IMG/VR virus record: IMGVR_UViG_3300005563_000018
Coordinates: 1-40,826 of that record
DNA: 40,826 nt
DNA from: a virus
Strand: one strand, 5' to 3'
Below are positions 1 through 6,980 of the stretch, in pieces (the stretch's first letter is position 1; every line of letters begins with the position of its first letter). The position numbers and the translations under genes were made by a program. Below the pieces are notes generated by a model, which saw nothing but the letters and a program-made list of their open reading frames with translations, did no database searches and had not been told where the DNA came from.

Positions 1-80
1 CTGCCAACCTAAGCTATGCCGACCTACGCTATGCCGACCTACGCTATGCCAACCTAAGCTATGCCAACCTACGCTATGCC
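1..80. repeat. Left copy of 80-bp terminal direct repeat
   Basis: Bases 1-80 are identical to bases 40747-40826, so the two ends of the window overlap. The same 80 bases also occur once more at 40642-40721, because the pentapeptide-repeat gene here is built of 15-nt units arranged in a 105-nt higher-order repeat. Removing one copy gives a circle of about 40,746 bp and keeps the reading frame open across the join. The overlap may be an assembly artefact of circular or circularly permuted DNA rather than a physical terminal repeat. Confidence 0.9.
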
Positions 81-572
81 AACCTAAGCTCTGCCAACCT
101 AAGCTCTGCCAACCTAAGCTATGCCAACCTACGCTCTGCCAACCTACGCTCTGCCCTAACGCTTATGGGGTGTGCGCTGCGGGGATGCAAGCTCAAAAAC
201 CTACCGCCGCAGTTCATCAACATCTGCTCCCGCGATATGCTGTTTATCTTCAACCATCTCAAGAAGGAATTGCCGGGGCTCAGGAAAGCTTTAGTCGAAG
301 GCCGGGTCGACGGTTCGCAGTACGAAGGCGAATGCGCCTGCCTTATCGGGACGCTGGCTAATTTAGACGGCGGATTAACCGAAGTCTGCTCAGCCATCCC
401 CTATTACGAGAAGGACGCAGCCAACCCCGGCGAGACCTGGTTCCTGGCTATCTCGGAAGGTGATACGCCCAAGAATAATGAATTCTCCAAACATGCAGTC
501 ATGCTGATAGACACGATTCTCAAACCGAAGAAGGTTAAGAAAACCCCTAAGAGTAATCAGGAGGAGCAATAA
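3..572 (+). CDS. Pentapeptide-repeat protein, C-terminal part (gene crosses the window ends)
   Basis: This is the continuation of the gene starting at 40482. The frame is open from base 3 and reads repeated A(N/D)LxY/S pentapeptides to about base 155. A non-repeat C-terminal domain of about 135 residues follows, containing C, W and EGE/CxC elements, and ends in a lysine-rich tail. Joining through the 80-bp overlap gives a protein of about 278 aa with about 20 pentapeptides. Pentapeptide repeats fold as a right-handed quadrilateral beta-helix, and some family members mimic DNA and protect or inhibit gyrase. Many phage copies have no known role, so a function is not claimed. The stop is two bases before the next start codon, which suggests an operon. 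Confidence 0.85.
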   Translation, partial: ANLSYADLRYADLRYANLSYANLRYANLSSANLSSANLSYANLRSANLRSALTLMGCALRGCKLKNLPPQFINICSRDMLFIFNHLKKELPGLRKALVEGRVDGSQYEGECACLIGTLANLDGGLTEVCSAIPYYEKDAANPGETWFLAISEGDTPKNNEFSKHAVMLIDTILKPKKVKKTPKSNQEEQ

Positions 573-573
573 G

Positions 574-939
574 ATGAGATTTAAAGACGAAGATGGCCGG
601 GAATACGAGTTGATAAAGATAAAACGTGAGATTGTATCTCCAGAAATATCCTACATCGACCACGAAGTTTACGCCCTACATCCAATCATAGAGCCGAAGA
701 AATGGGAGGTAGGCATGATAACTTTTATGGCGTCTAACCCTAATATAGGAATTGACTTAGGCGGCAGCGACTATCCCAAAACTATTTCCGACGACCAAGC
801 CGAGCTGATAAAAGAAGCGGTTGAGGAGTTGATGGATAATATCCTTTCACCCGAACAGATCGCCCATAACTGCGACGCTATGTTTAAAGCCCGTAAGGCA
901 ATGGCAAAAGCAGTCAAGCTCCAGAAGGAGGAATCATGA
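574..939 (+). CDS. Small hypothetical protein, paralogue of the next gene
   Basis: A protein of 121 aa that I do not recognise. It starts two bases after the pentapeptide-repeat gene, with a GGAGG sequence just upstream at the end of that gene. Its first residues (MRFKDEDGREYELI) closely match the start of the next protein (MKFTDVNGKEYEMI), and both then carry a KKWEV/KKQWEV motif, so the two genes are probably an old tandem duplication. The C-terminal half is helical and charged. The stop overlaps the next start by ATGA (936-939). Confidence 0.75.
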   Translation: MRFKDEDGREYELIKIKREIVSPEISYIDHEVYALHPIIEPKKWEVGMITFMASNPNIGIDLGGSDYPKTISDDQAELIKEAVEELMDNILSPEQIAHNCDAMFKARKAMAKAVKLQKEES

Positions 940-1250
940 AGTTTACAGACGTGAACGGCAAAGAATATGAAATGATTGGTGCAGACGGAAGTGGAGTAGT
1001 TAAAATCCGCCCAATCCAAAAGAAGCAGTGGGAGGTAGCAGGGCTTGATACAACAATCGCCCTAGCAGTAGACTCCGCCACCCTAGAACAGATGAAGGCT
1101 ATTAAAGACTGCGTTACTGCTCTAATGGAACATTTAACCAAAGATGCTAATAAATGGCCGTATGGCTCAGAGTTCAATTCAGAGTTTTTAGGCAGAATAG
1201 ACAAAGCCAGAGAGCTTTTAGAGGCAGATAATGGAGAAGATACAAAATGA
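936..1250 (+). CDS. Small hypothetical protein, paralogue of the previous gene
   Basis: A protein of 104 aa of unknown function. It shares the N-terminal F-x-D-x-x-G-x-E-Y-E pattern and the QWEV motif with the upstream gene. The start ATG overlaps the upstream stop, with AAGGAGG ideally placed before it. The stop overlaps the next start in ATGA, so this is a translationally coupled run. No membrane segment or catalytic motif is visible. Confidence 0.75.
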   Translation: MKFTDVNGKEYEMIGADGSGVVKIRPIQKKQWEVAGLDTTIALAVDSATLEQMKAIKDCVTALMEHLTKDANKWPYGSEFNSEFLGRIDKARELLEADNGEDTK

Positions 1251-1618
1251 GTGATTTAAGCGAATTGATTAAACGATTTGAGCGGGATTATGACCAATAC
1301 CTAGCCGAGTGTGATGTATATGATGGAGCCAGCTTTACCAGCCACAGAATAGAATTTGAAGCCAAGTTCAACGCCATCATAGCCGAACAGACAAAGAAAG
1401 CTTTTAGAGATGGTCAATTGGACTGTCAGAAAGCTGGCGACCCCACCAACCATGTTCACTTCAAAGAAGCCGTAGCCGAACAGAATCGGTTAGTTTTAAT
1501 AGACCTCAAAGAAAACCATTCGGGGAATGACGACTACGGCCAGCCTGTTGTAACTGTCCAGGAAATCGACAATGTTCTCCGTGCCCTTAAATTAAATAAT
1601 GGAGGCGGTGATGAGTGA
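1247..1618 (+). CDS. Small hypothetical acidic protein
   Basis: A protein of 123 aa, mainly helical by eye, rich in charged residues and with a glycine-rich C-terminus. It overlaps the previous gene by 4 bases and the next Cys-rich gene by 8 bases. No family is recognised. Its place in a chain of coupled small genes marks it as part of the early/accessory operon. Confidence 0.7.
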   Translation: MSDLSELIKRFERDYDQYLAECDVYDGASFTSHRIEFEAKFNAIIAEQTKKAFRDGQLDCQKAGDPTNHVHFKEAVAEQNRLVLIDLKENHSGNDDYGQPVVTVQEIDNVLRALKLNNGGGDE

Positions 1619-1736
1619 ATTTTGCATAAGCTGTCTTTGCTGTCTAGCACTACCATTGAGCGATTATTGCGAGAACTGCATTAAGATGCCCGGCCACTCA
1701 GAACCCCAAACCTTAGAGGAGAGTGAAGTAAAATGA
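1611..1736 (+). CDS. Cysteine-rich microprotein (41 aa)
   Basis: It starts at ATG 1611 inside the end of the previous gene, preceded by GGAGG, and stops in the ATGA that starts the next gene. The sequence opens MSEFCISCLCCLALPL and continues DYCENC, giving C-x2-C, CC and C-x2-C groups that could bind zinc. It is short, but the good ribosome-binding site and start/stop coupling on both sides support a real gene. The function is unknown. Confidence 0.6.
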   Translation: MSEFCISCLCCLALPLSDYCENCIKMPGHSEPQTLEESEVK

Positions 1737-1846
1737 GCAATTACTACTGCCGATACTACAAACGCTGGACGACTAATAATAACGGCCTGTGCGGAATGTG
1801 TGGCGGCCGTATTTACGCCCCTAATAAGTTGGAGGAGTCAAAATGA
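1733..1846 (+). CDS. Small zinc-ribbon-like protein (37 aa)
   Basis: This 37-residue gene sits in a four-base overlap with both neighbours (ATGA at 1733 and 1843). It contains YYC and a C-x2-C pair (GLCGMCGG), so it could hold one metal ion. GAGGAG lies upstream. The family is unknown; coupling to its neighbours is the main evidence that it is translated. Confidence 0.55.
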   Translation: MSNYYCRYYKRWTTNNNGLCGMCGGRIYAPNKLEESK

Positions 1847-2154
1847 CCTCCAAAGACTCTATGAACTGGATAGAAGATTTAGACTGGCTTGATAAGAATC
1901 TCGGACATTGGATTCACATGTATACGTCTGGCCTGTCGACGGCAAGAATCAAGCAGGAGGCAGGACGCGCCATCAAAGAACACTTTAAAATAGCCGAAGT
2001 TAAGGGGCGCATTGATGAAGTAAAGCGAGCTTTTCCCGATAAGGCTAAGTCTCGTCAGTATTTCCCGGAAGAATGGTGGCCGCTGTTTGATAAATATATT
2101 GAAACACGCACAGCCGAATTAGAATCACAGTTAAAGGAGCTGAGCGATGAGTAA
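1843..2154 (+). CDS. Hypothetical protein, Trp-rich and helical
   Basis: A protein of 103 aa preceded by GGAGGAG. It is tryptophan-rich at the start (NWIEDLDWLDKNLGHWIH), followed by a basic helical stretch and EEWWPLFDKY. No known domain is recognised. It overlaps the next gene by 8 bases, continuing the coupled early operon. Confidence 0.7.
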   Translation: MTSKDSMNWIEDLDWLDKNLGHWIHMYTSGLSTARIKQEAGRAIKEHFKIAEVKGRIDEVKRAFPDKAKSRQYFPEEWWPLFDKYIETRTAELESQLKELSDE

Positions 2155-2635
2155 ATGGTTGTGTGAAAACTGCCATAAAGAGGTTCGGGTGGTAGGTGGC
2201 GATGAGGGAACTAACCATTGGCACTGCGACAGTTGCGGAACAGCTGTAAATGCTTATCAAAGCCCCGCCCCACAGCCTAATAACAAAAAACAAACTAGCG
2301 ATAAGTGGATGGCTGAGCTACACCCAACTGAAAAAATATTAGACCCTGACGGATGGGATAGGCGGAACTTCACGTACAGCTTTTACGAAGAAGAAATTAC
2401 CGAGCAAGAGTTTAACCATCGTTTTATGATGTCAACGATTTCATTCCAATCCTTTAAGGTAGAGCTTAATAACATACCAAGCGGCGGCAACTTTAATCGC
2501 AAAGCCGATGATATCCCAATAGCACAGCCTAATAATAGAAGAAGAGACATGAAAAAGGCTATCGTGACAACCATCTCTCAATATGAGGTTAAGATACTAT
2601 CAGCTAAGGACTGGTCAAGATGCATGAACGGCTAG
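2147..2635 (+). CDS. Zinc-ribbon protein of unknown function
   Basis: A protein of 162 aa. Residues 6-32 form a two-knuckle zinc ribbon: CENC, about 15 residues, then CDSC. The rest is hydrophilic with no recognised domain. AAGGAG precedes the start, which lies inside the end of the upstream gene. A DNA-, RNA- or protein-binding adaptor role is possible but not shown. Confidence 0.7.
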   Translation: MSKWLCENCHKEVRVVGGDEGTNHWHCDSCGTAVNAYQSPAPQPNNKKQTSDKWMAELHPTEKILDPDGWDRRNFTYSFYEEEITEQEFNHRFMMSTISFQSFKVELNNIPSGGNFNRKADDIPIAQPNNRRRDMKKAIVTTISQYEVKILSAKDWSRCMNG

Positions 2636-2678
2636 CCATATATAAAAAGCTCTATGGCATTAAATGAAAGGAAAGAAT

Positions 2679-2762
2679 ATGAAGATACAGATTTCAAGGC
2701 ATCACGGCAAAAGCTTTAGGGTTGACCAGTTGAAGAAACTTCTAAAGCTTAATGCGGCCTAA
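2679..2762 (+). CDS. Microprotein of 27 aa
   Basis: A short frame, MKIQISRHHGKSFRVDQLKK..., preceded by a good ribosome-binding site (AAGGAAAG). It is basic and has no known family. It ends exactly where the structured non-coding region begins, so it could also be a short leader peptide for that RNA. Confidence is limited by length. Confidence 0.4.
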   Translation: MKIQISRHHGKSFRVDQLKKLLKLNAA

Positions 2763-3150
2763 TCAAGCTGGGTGCCAGCTAAAGTGTCTTGGGATGGAGG
2801 AGGAAGCGGAAGCTCCAAGTCCACCGGTGAGCAGCCCAGTAACGAGTGCATCTGCGATAAACGCCCTAGTGTCTAGGCCAGGTGCACTCACCAGTGCTGA
2901 GCTGTTTAGGAGTAAGGAGATACCGGTTCAAGACGAGAGTCGCCGTTGGCCTGAAACAAACAGCTTGGCACCGGGCGCATCGGCACCGTGGTTTTAAAGC
3001 CACATCAGCGGGTGCGTTCAACCTTGAGCCTACGGGTCTTTAAGACCTGCTTCGAGCTGTCAGGTAGGCTCAAGAAGGTGGCGGGGAAACGTAAGCAAGT
3101 ATCTTTTGGTGAAAGCTTGGCGGTAGAGAATCACCGCACCCGCCACACCA
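2763..3150 (+). ncRNA. Large structured RNA region A (about 390 nt)
   Basis: This stretch has no convincing gene but is dense in perfect inverted repeats. AGCTGG/CCAGCT lies at 2766-2780. GAGTGCA/TGCACTC (2844-2850 with 2883-2889) closes over two inner hairpins, GCG/CGC and CCTAG/CTAGG. GCGGGTGCG/CGCACCCGC (3008-3016 with 3135-3143) encloses an 11-bp stem, 3023-3033 with 3064-3074, whose inner hairpin is GGTCT/AGACC (3035-3047). The nested stems and junctions suggest a folded RNA or a very structured leader for the small gene at 3171. I compared it from memory with RNase P, tmRNA and group I/II intron cores and saw no match. No dedicated promoter was seen, so it is probably made within the operon transcript. 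Confidence 0.6.
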
Positions 3151-3170
3151 GATTAATTAAAGGAGGATGT

Positions 3171-3314
3171 ATGAAAATACGAAGATTCAAAAGTGTAAGG
3201 TTCGAGGGCGATTGGGAATACAATTTTATCGGTAAGAAATGGAACCTGCGTATCGGCCGAAGCCAAGTAGCTCTGTGGCACAATAACGAACGCCTCATAG
3301 GATGGACAAGATAA
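3171..3314 (+). CDS. Small basic hypothetical protein (47 aa)
   Basis: The frame is open far upstream through the structured RNA, but the start at 3171 has an ideal AAAGGAGG site and gives a 47-aa protein, MKIRRFKSVRFEGDWEYNF..., rich in Trp and Arg. The function is unknown. The stop overlaps the possible start codons of the next gene. Confidence 0.65.
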   Translation: MKIRRFKSVRFEGDWEYNFIGKKWNLRIGRSQVALWHNNERLIGWTR

Positions 3315-3505
3315 TGGAACCGCAGGGATTCACCGCCAACCCACTTCATATAATGGATGACGAGGAGCTGATTAGCAGATTTAAACTGGTTGACCTTGAA
3401 TCGCCAGAATTCAAAGAATATCGTCAAGAGCTTCTGTATCGGCTTAGAAAAGCTAATCTCGACAACTGGACACCACCAGCCCGCTTAGCCCCTAAATCTA
3501 ATTAA
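3302..3505 (+). CDS. Small hypothetical protein
   Basis: A protein of 67 aa from ATG 3302, or 63 aa from ATG 3314, which overlaps the stop of the previous gene and may be the true start. The central part is acidic and helical (DDEELISRFKLVDLESPEFK). No family is recognised. Confidence 0.6.
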   Translation: MDKIMEPQGFTANPLHIMDDEELISRFKLVDLESPEFKEYRQELLYRLRKANLDNWTPPARLAPKSN

Positions 3506-3517
3506 GAAAGAGAAGAT

Positions 3518-3586
3518 ATGCAAATATGCCCAGTATGCGGAAAACTATTTGGAAATGATGGAACAAGACCGCATCCGAATCACTAA
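3518..3586 (+). CDS. Microprotein with CxxC and two His (22 aa)
   Basis: The frame starts at ATG 3518 after AAAGAGAAG. The 22 residues contain C-P-V-C and H-P-N-H, the minimal ligand set of a small zinc finger. No other evidence supports it beyond position, spacing and composition. Confidence 0.4.
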   Translation: MQICPVCGKLFGNDGTRPHPNH

Positions 3587-3610
3587 GAAATAAGCCCATA
3601 GGAAGGATAG

Positions 3611-3718
3611 ATGATGGAATACCCACAAATTGTAAAAGTATATTGTTCTTGGCATAAAGTTTGGCTGAACCCAGGCGAAAGTTGTAAGTGGTGTATAGGA
3701 ATAACTACTCTATGCTGA
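3611..3718 (+). CDS. Small Cys/His protein (35 aa)
   Basis: It starts at ATG 3611 (or 3614) after GGAAGGA. It contains C-S-W-H, then C-K-W-C, and a final C, a plausible zinc knuckle. The stop overlaps a further short frame. The function is unknown. Confidence 0.45.
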   Translation: MMEYPQIVKVYCSWHKVWLNPGESCKWCIGITTLC

Positions 3719-3789
3719 ATAAGCCCATCGGTTGGCCGGTAGTTTCTGCTTGGAGCTTGCTTGCGGAAGTCGGCCATCCAATGTGCTGA
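3712..3789 (+). CDS. Possible microprotein (25 aa)
   Basis: A short frame, MLNKPIGWPVVSAW..., starting inside the end of the previous one. No ribosome-binding site is visible, and only the overlap supports it. It may not be translated. Confidence 0.25.
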   Translation: MLNKPIGWPVVSAWSLLAEVGHPMC

Positions 3790-3815
3790 TCCAAAGAAAG
3801 GAGTATATTAAAACC

Positions 3816-3941
3816 ATGAACCCGCTTCAACAACCAATCATACATAAATCACCACATGAAGCCCTGCTCTTCTTAAAAGCGATAAACAGCGGCAAGATTA
3901 AGATTCAATCTCCTCCAGCAGCGCCGGACACTCCTTCATAA
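3816..3941 (+). CDS. Small hypothetical protein (42 aa)
   Basis: ATG 3816 has AAAGGAG about 13 bases upstream. The 42-aa product is proline-rich at the end and unrecognised. Its last 44 bases overlap the convergent gene on the other strand (3898-4125), so at least one of the two may be wrong. Confidence 0.4.
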   Translation: MNPLQQPIIHKSPHEALLFLKAINSGKIKIQSPPAAPDTPS

Positions 3942-4125
3942 TCCTCTCCAATAACCGGTCTACCCTCTTAGGTCCGTGTTCATGGAGCTCGCCGAATACT
4001 ATTGGTTCGTCGCAAAGGAAGCATCTCATGAGTCCATTATAAACCAACGGGCAATAACATATAAAGCAATAATCTTCTTGATTTTTCAAGTTCTGTCTGT
4101 TAGCATAAGCATTAGTAATACTCAA
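3898..4125 (-). CDS. Small zinc-ribbon protein on the opposite strand
   Basis: A 75-aa frame starting at a TTG codon and carrying C-F-I-C, Y-C and C-F-L-C groups, followed by a helical acidic tail (RVDRLLERIMKECPALLEEIE). Apart from the integrase, it is the only leftward gene I would support. GAGG directly precedes the TTG, which is poor spacing; an inner ATG giving a product of about 43 aa would lose the first cysteine pair. The Cys pattern is the main evidence. Confidence 0.45.
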   Translation of the reverse strand: MSITNAYANRQNLKNQEDYCFICYCPLVYNGLMRCFLCDEPIVFGELHEHGPKRVDRLLERIMKECPALLEEIES

Positions 4126-4249
4126 CCTCTCTTAGAAGGCTCGTCTTAATCACAGCAAGCGCGAACCTCGTTCTTATACCTTGAAGTAAAGGTATTACTT
4201 AGAAACGCCTCTAAAAAGGGCTTTCTAAGGGCGGTGGAGTTTTAAATAA
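4126..4249. other. Divergent intergenic region with a hairpin
   Basis: This gap separates the leftward gene from the rightward run starting at 4250. It contains a 7-bp hairpin, ATACCTT/AAGGTAT (4176-4182 with 4189-4195, six-base loop), without a following T run. It is therefore more likely an operator or leader structure than a terminator. No clear -10/-35 pair was found. Confidence 0.35.
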
Positions 4250-4438
4250 ATGGGAAACATATCTCGCAGACCTAAGAAATACCGGACGTATCTATTAGAG
4301 TCGGCCCAACACAACCAATCCATCATTGATAAATACGGTATGCCGCCCAACGCCAAACCGCCTGAGCTGCCAGAAGATGTCATAGAGCGCGTTATAACCA
4401 AGATGACCCCGAAACTTTGGAACAGGAGCTTAAAGTGA
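4250..4438 (+). CDS. Small basic hypothetical protein
   Basis: A protein of 62 aa, basic at the start (MGNISRRPKKYRTYLLES) with a proline-rich middle. GGTGGAG precedes the start. The stop overlaps a GTG start of the next gene. No family is recognised. Confidence 0.6.
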   Translation: MGNISRRPKKYRTYLLESAQHNQSIIDKYGMPPNAKPPELPEDVIERVITKMTPKLWNRSLK

Positions 4439-4590
4439 AATATTCTAAAAAGGTCTTATTAGCCAAAAAGATGCTCACTCGCAGAGAGTTACGCAGTGGA
4501 ACACCAATCTTCCAGTCGGCGGCCTGGGAAGCCCGCAAACAGGCCATAAGACTGAGAGTTCTATCGCGCGAAGAAAAGAGCCGAGCATGA
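4435..4590 (+). CDS. Small very basic protein (51 aa)
   Basis: It begins with GTG 4435 in a GTGA overlap, with AGGAG five bases upstream. The product is rich in Lys and Arg (KYSKKVLLAKKMLTRREL) and could bind nucleic acid. It ends in the ATGA that starts the next frame. Confidence 0.5.
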   Translation: MKYSKKVLLAKKMLTRRELRSGTPIFQSAAWEARKQAIRLRVLSREEKSRA

Positions 4591-4760
4591 TCCAAATACT
4601 TGCTGAAATTAAAAAAGCTTCAATGCGTAAGAGCGCTTCCGGCGACAGCGTCTATCAGCTCATCTTAGAGTGCGAGGACGACCAAATAATGGACTTAGGC
4701 AAGCTCCTGGCACAAACATTGGTAGTAGTAACGATTACTCAGGAGGGCGAAGATGAATGA
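4587..4760 (+). CDS. Small hypothetical protein (57 aa)
   Basis: Coupled by ATGA to the upstream gene. It is a mixed alpha/beta sequence with a hydrophobic strand (LLAQTLVVVTIT) and an acidic middle. The function is unknown. The end overlaps the next gene by 8 bases, and AGGAGG inside this gene serves as the next ribosome-binding site. Confidence 0.55.
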   Translation: MIQILAEIKKASMRKSASGDSVYQLILECEDDQIMDLGKLLAQTLVVVTITQEGEDE

Positions 4761-4872
4761 AGAGGTTAGGCGGGCTCTGTTACGAGCCATTAATTGTCGG
4801 GTGCCAGCTAAAAAGATTATCCAGTGGATTGACGAGTATTACGAAATGCATAAGGAAGATGATGGACTTTAG
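4753..4872 (+). CDS. Small hypothetical protein (39 aa)
   Basis: It starts at ATG 4753 after AGGAGGGCGAAG. The product, MNEEVRRALLRAINCRVPAKK..., looks like a compact amphipathic helical protein. A longer frame at 4757 on another phase covers the same bases but lacks this ideal ribosome-binding site. Confidence 0.55.
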   Translation: MNEEVRRALLRAINCRVPAKKIIQWIDEYYEMHKEDDGL

Positions 4873-5155
4873 CTCACTTTATACAGAGAAATCCTACGCC
4901 CTGGATATTACAGGCCACAAGGCCAAAGGCCGCACAATCGAAGAAAAGGCCGATGATCTAGATAAATATATCAACCAGGAGGTCAAAGCCACCCAGTCAG
5001 TCGTAGTCAGAGCCTACCCCGACAAGCTGAAGATGACCGTCAAACAATACCGCACCCTTGCAAAACAAGAATCAATGCTGCACCAGGAGTGGGAAGGCCA
5101 AGAGTATTATCTTTACCGAACTAAATATAACATCATGGAGATTGAAATTGTCTAA
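4862..5155 (+). CDS. Hypothetical protein (about 97 aa)
   Basis: Two ATG codons in a row (4859 and 4862) follow AAGGA; the second has the better spacing. The protein is hydrophilic, with a long charged helix containing KADDLDKYINQEVKATQ and a Tyr-rich end. It is directly upstream of the terminase genes, but no similarity to known packaging factors is recognised. Confidence 0.6.
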   Translation: MDFSSLYTEKSYALDITGHKAKGRTIEEKADDLDKYINQEVKATQSVVVRAYPDKLKMTVKQYRTLAKQESMLHQEWEGQEYYLYRTKYNIMEIEIV

Positions 5156-5249
5156 ACAATTCATTCAAATCCAGGTCAAGGAAAGCCAAACAATCAGAAT
5201 TATCTATCCCAACAACTATTTAATTCGTATAGGCGCAAAAAATGGCTAA
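5148..5249 (+). CDS. Small protein with TTG start (33 aa)
   Basis: TTG 5148 is preceded by GGAG at seven bases' spacing, inside the end of the previous gene. The stop overlaps the start of the terminase small subunit by 8 bases. The beta-rich product, SKQFIQIQVKESQTIRIIYP..., is unrecognised. It probably couples translation into the terminase gene, which has no strong site of its own. Confidence 0.5.
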   Translation: MSKQFIQIQVKESQTIRIIYPNNYLIRIGAKNG

Positions 5250-5712
5250 ACCGAAAGGGAGACCAACAATATACACAGAGGAGTTAGCTGCTAAGATTTG
5301 TTCTGAAATATCATCTGGTAAATCTTTAGTTAAAGTCCTCAAACAAGAGGGGATGCCAGGCATGACCCAGGTTTATGTTTGGTTAGCAAAGTATGAAGAT
5401 TTTGCGAAGAACTACGCGCGCGCATGTGATGAGCGAGTCGAGACATTGGTAGAAAAAGGCTTTGACATTGTAGATGATGGCACAAACGACTATGTAGAAG
5501 ATAACTACGATAAAGGTAAAACGCCAGGTTATCAGTTAAATGGAGAGAATATCCAGCGCTCCAAACTGAGAGCAGATTATATCAAGTGGTACGTATCTCG
5601 GATGAAGCCCAAGAAATATGGGGACAAAATAGATATGACTACGAATGGGAAAGATTTACCAACTCCAATATTGAGGCTGGAGGATGTTAACAAAGACCAA
5701 GCCTCACTTTAA
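5242..5712 (+). CDS. terS: Terminase small subunit (Sf6-like)
   Basis: A protein of 156 aa that recognises phage DNA at the start of packaging and feeds it to the large subunit. Residues 1-60 match the family opening GRPTxYTxELAxKIC followed by a helix-turn-helix (GKSLVKVLKQEGMPGMTQVYVWLAKY). The C-terminal part has RSKLRADYIKWYVSRMKPKKYGDK, typical of Sf6/P22-group small terminases. It overlaps the small upstream gene and, by its last 29 bases, the start of the large subunit. Confidence 0.88.
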   Translation: MAKPKGRPTIYTEELAAKICSEISSGKSLVKVLKQEGMPGMTQVYVWLAKYEDFAKNYARACDERVETLVEKGFDIVDDGTNDYVEDNYDKGKTPGYQLNGENIQRSKLRADYIKWYVSRMKPKKYGDKIDMTTNGKDLPTPILRLEDVNKDQASL

Positions 5713-6971
5713 TACCGGCAGAAGCCCCTGGAATAAAGGTAAAAAGGGCGTTCAAATCGAGGTTAGCCATTTTTGTTGAGACAACGGCGACCAAAAGGAT
5801 TAAGGAGCTGCACAAGCGCGTCCGTCTTGTAGCTGGGGGAACAAGTGCCTCTAAGACCATATCAATCCTGCTTTATCTTATCGCCCGCGCCCAGACAGAC
5901 AGACGCCCTACCCTGACTAGCGTAGTCAGCGAATCCTATCCACACCTAAAACGAGGAGCAATCAGGGACTTTTTAAACATCATGCAGACCCACAGGTATT
6001 TCAACGACGGCAGATGGAATAAAACGGATGCTACCTATACCTTTGAAACCGGCAGCCGGATTGAGTTTTTCTCTGCTGACCAACCAAGCAAAGTCCGAGG
6101 CCCTCGCCGCGATAGATTATTCGCCAATGAGGTTAACAATATGCCCAAAGAAGCCTGGGAACAGCTACTTATCCGTACCCGTGAGTTAGCCTTCGCTGAC
6201 TGGAACCCCACCAGTGACTTTTATATGTATGAGGATTATGGACTGGAAGATGAATCCACAGCATCAACCACACACCCTGACACAGAATTTATCATCTTAA
6301 CTTATAAAGACAACGAAAGCCTAGAAGAGGCGATTGTTAGGGAGATTGAAAGCCGCCGCTTAAATAAAAGCTGGTGGCGGGTTTACGGCGAGGGCCGACG
6401 CGGTGAAGTCGAGGGTAAGATTTATCGGGGCTGGCAGATTATTGATGACGTACCGCACGAAGCCAGGATAGTCAGCCGAGGCCTGGACTTCGGTTATGCA
6501 CACGATCCAGCGGTCTTGGTCGATGTTTACTACTATAACGGCGGTTATATCTGCGATGAGCAATTCTATCGGACCGGCATGAAGAATAACGATATCGCTA
6601 ATTACATAAACAACTTGCCAGAACCCCAAACACTAGTCACAGCCGACGCTGCCGAGCCAAAGAGTATTGATGAGCTTAGGATGCACGGCGTAGGGGTAAT
6701 TGAATCAATCAAAGGTCAGGGCTCACGACACAGGCGGATTGACTACGTCCAGCAACAGAGGATCAGCCTGACTAAATCTAGCACCAACCTTATCAAGAGT
6801 TACCGCAACTATATGTGGAAAACCGACAAGGACGGAAAAATCCTAAACGAACCCGACCACTTCTGGTCTGACGGCATGGACGCGCTTGGTTACGGGATTG
6901 AGAGCCAGCGCCCCAAGATTCAGAAACCCCAAAAGAAATCCGGTAACCTAACCAGCTTATGGCACAACTAA
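5684..6971 (+). CDS. terL: Terminase large subunit, frameshifted near the N-terminus
   Basis: ATPase-nuclease that packages DNA into the prohead. ATG 5684, with GAGG seven bases upstream, opens a 31-codon frame, MLTKTKPHFNTGRSPWNKG..., that runs into TGA at 5777 just after a run of five T (5770-5774). Skipping one T moves into the frame reading VETTATKRI, Walker A VAGGTSASKT (5829-5858), an acidic Walker-B-like DRLFANEV, and the RNase-H-like nuclease with LDFGYAHDP, TADAAEPKS and DHFWSDGMDALGYG. The joined product is about 428 aa, the usual family length. The second frame alone has no ATG, GTG or TTG before Walker A. This may be a homopolymer error, a programmed +1 shift, or an unusual ATT start at 5769. 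Confidence 0.88.
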
Positions 6972-6980
6972 AGGAGAATC

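Noticed and set aside
2620-2667. 15-codon frame overlapping the end of the zinc-ribbon gene
   Set aside because: Too short and without a ribosome-binding site to support.
2770-2783. 14-base identity between 2770-2783 and 4799-4812
   Set aside because: A few matches of this length are expected by chance in a 40-kb sequence, and the second copy is coding.
2752-2997. Open frame of 81 codons through structured RNA region A
   Set aside because: No ribosome-binding site, low-complexity Pro/Ser/Ala product, and it overlaps several perfect RNA stems.
2763-3150. Self-splicing intron in structured region A
   Set aside because: No recognisable group I P/Q/R/S or group II domain V pattern, and the flanking sequences do not join into one gene.
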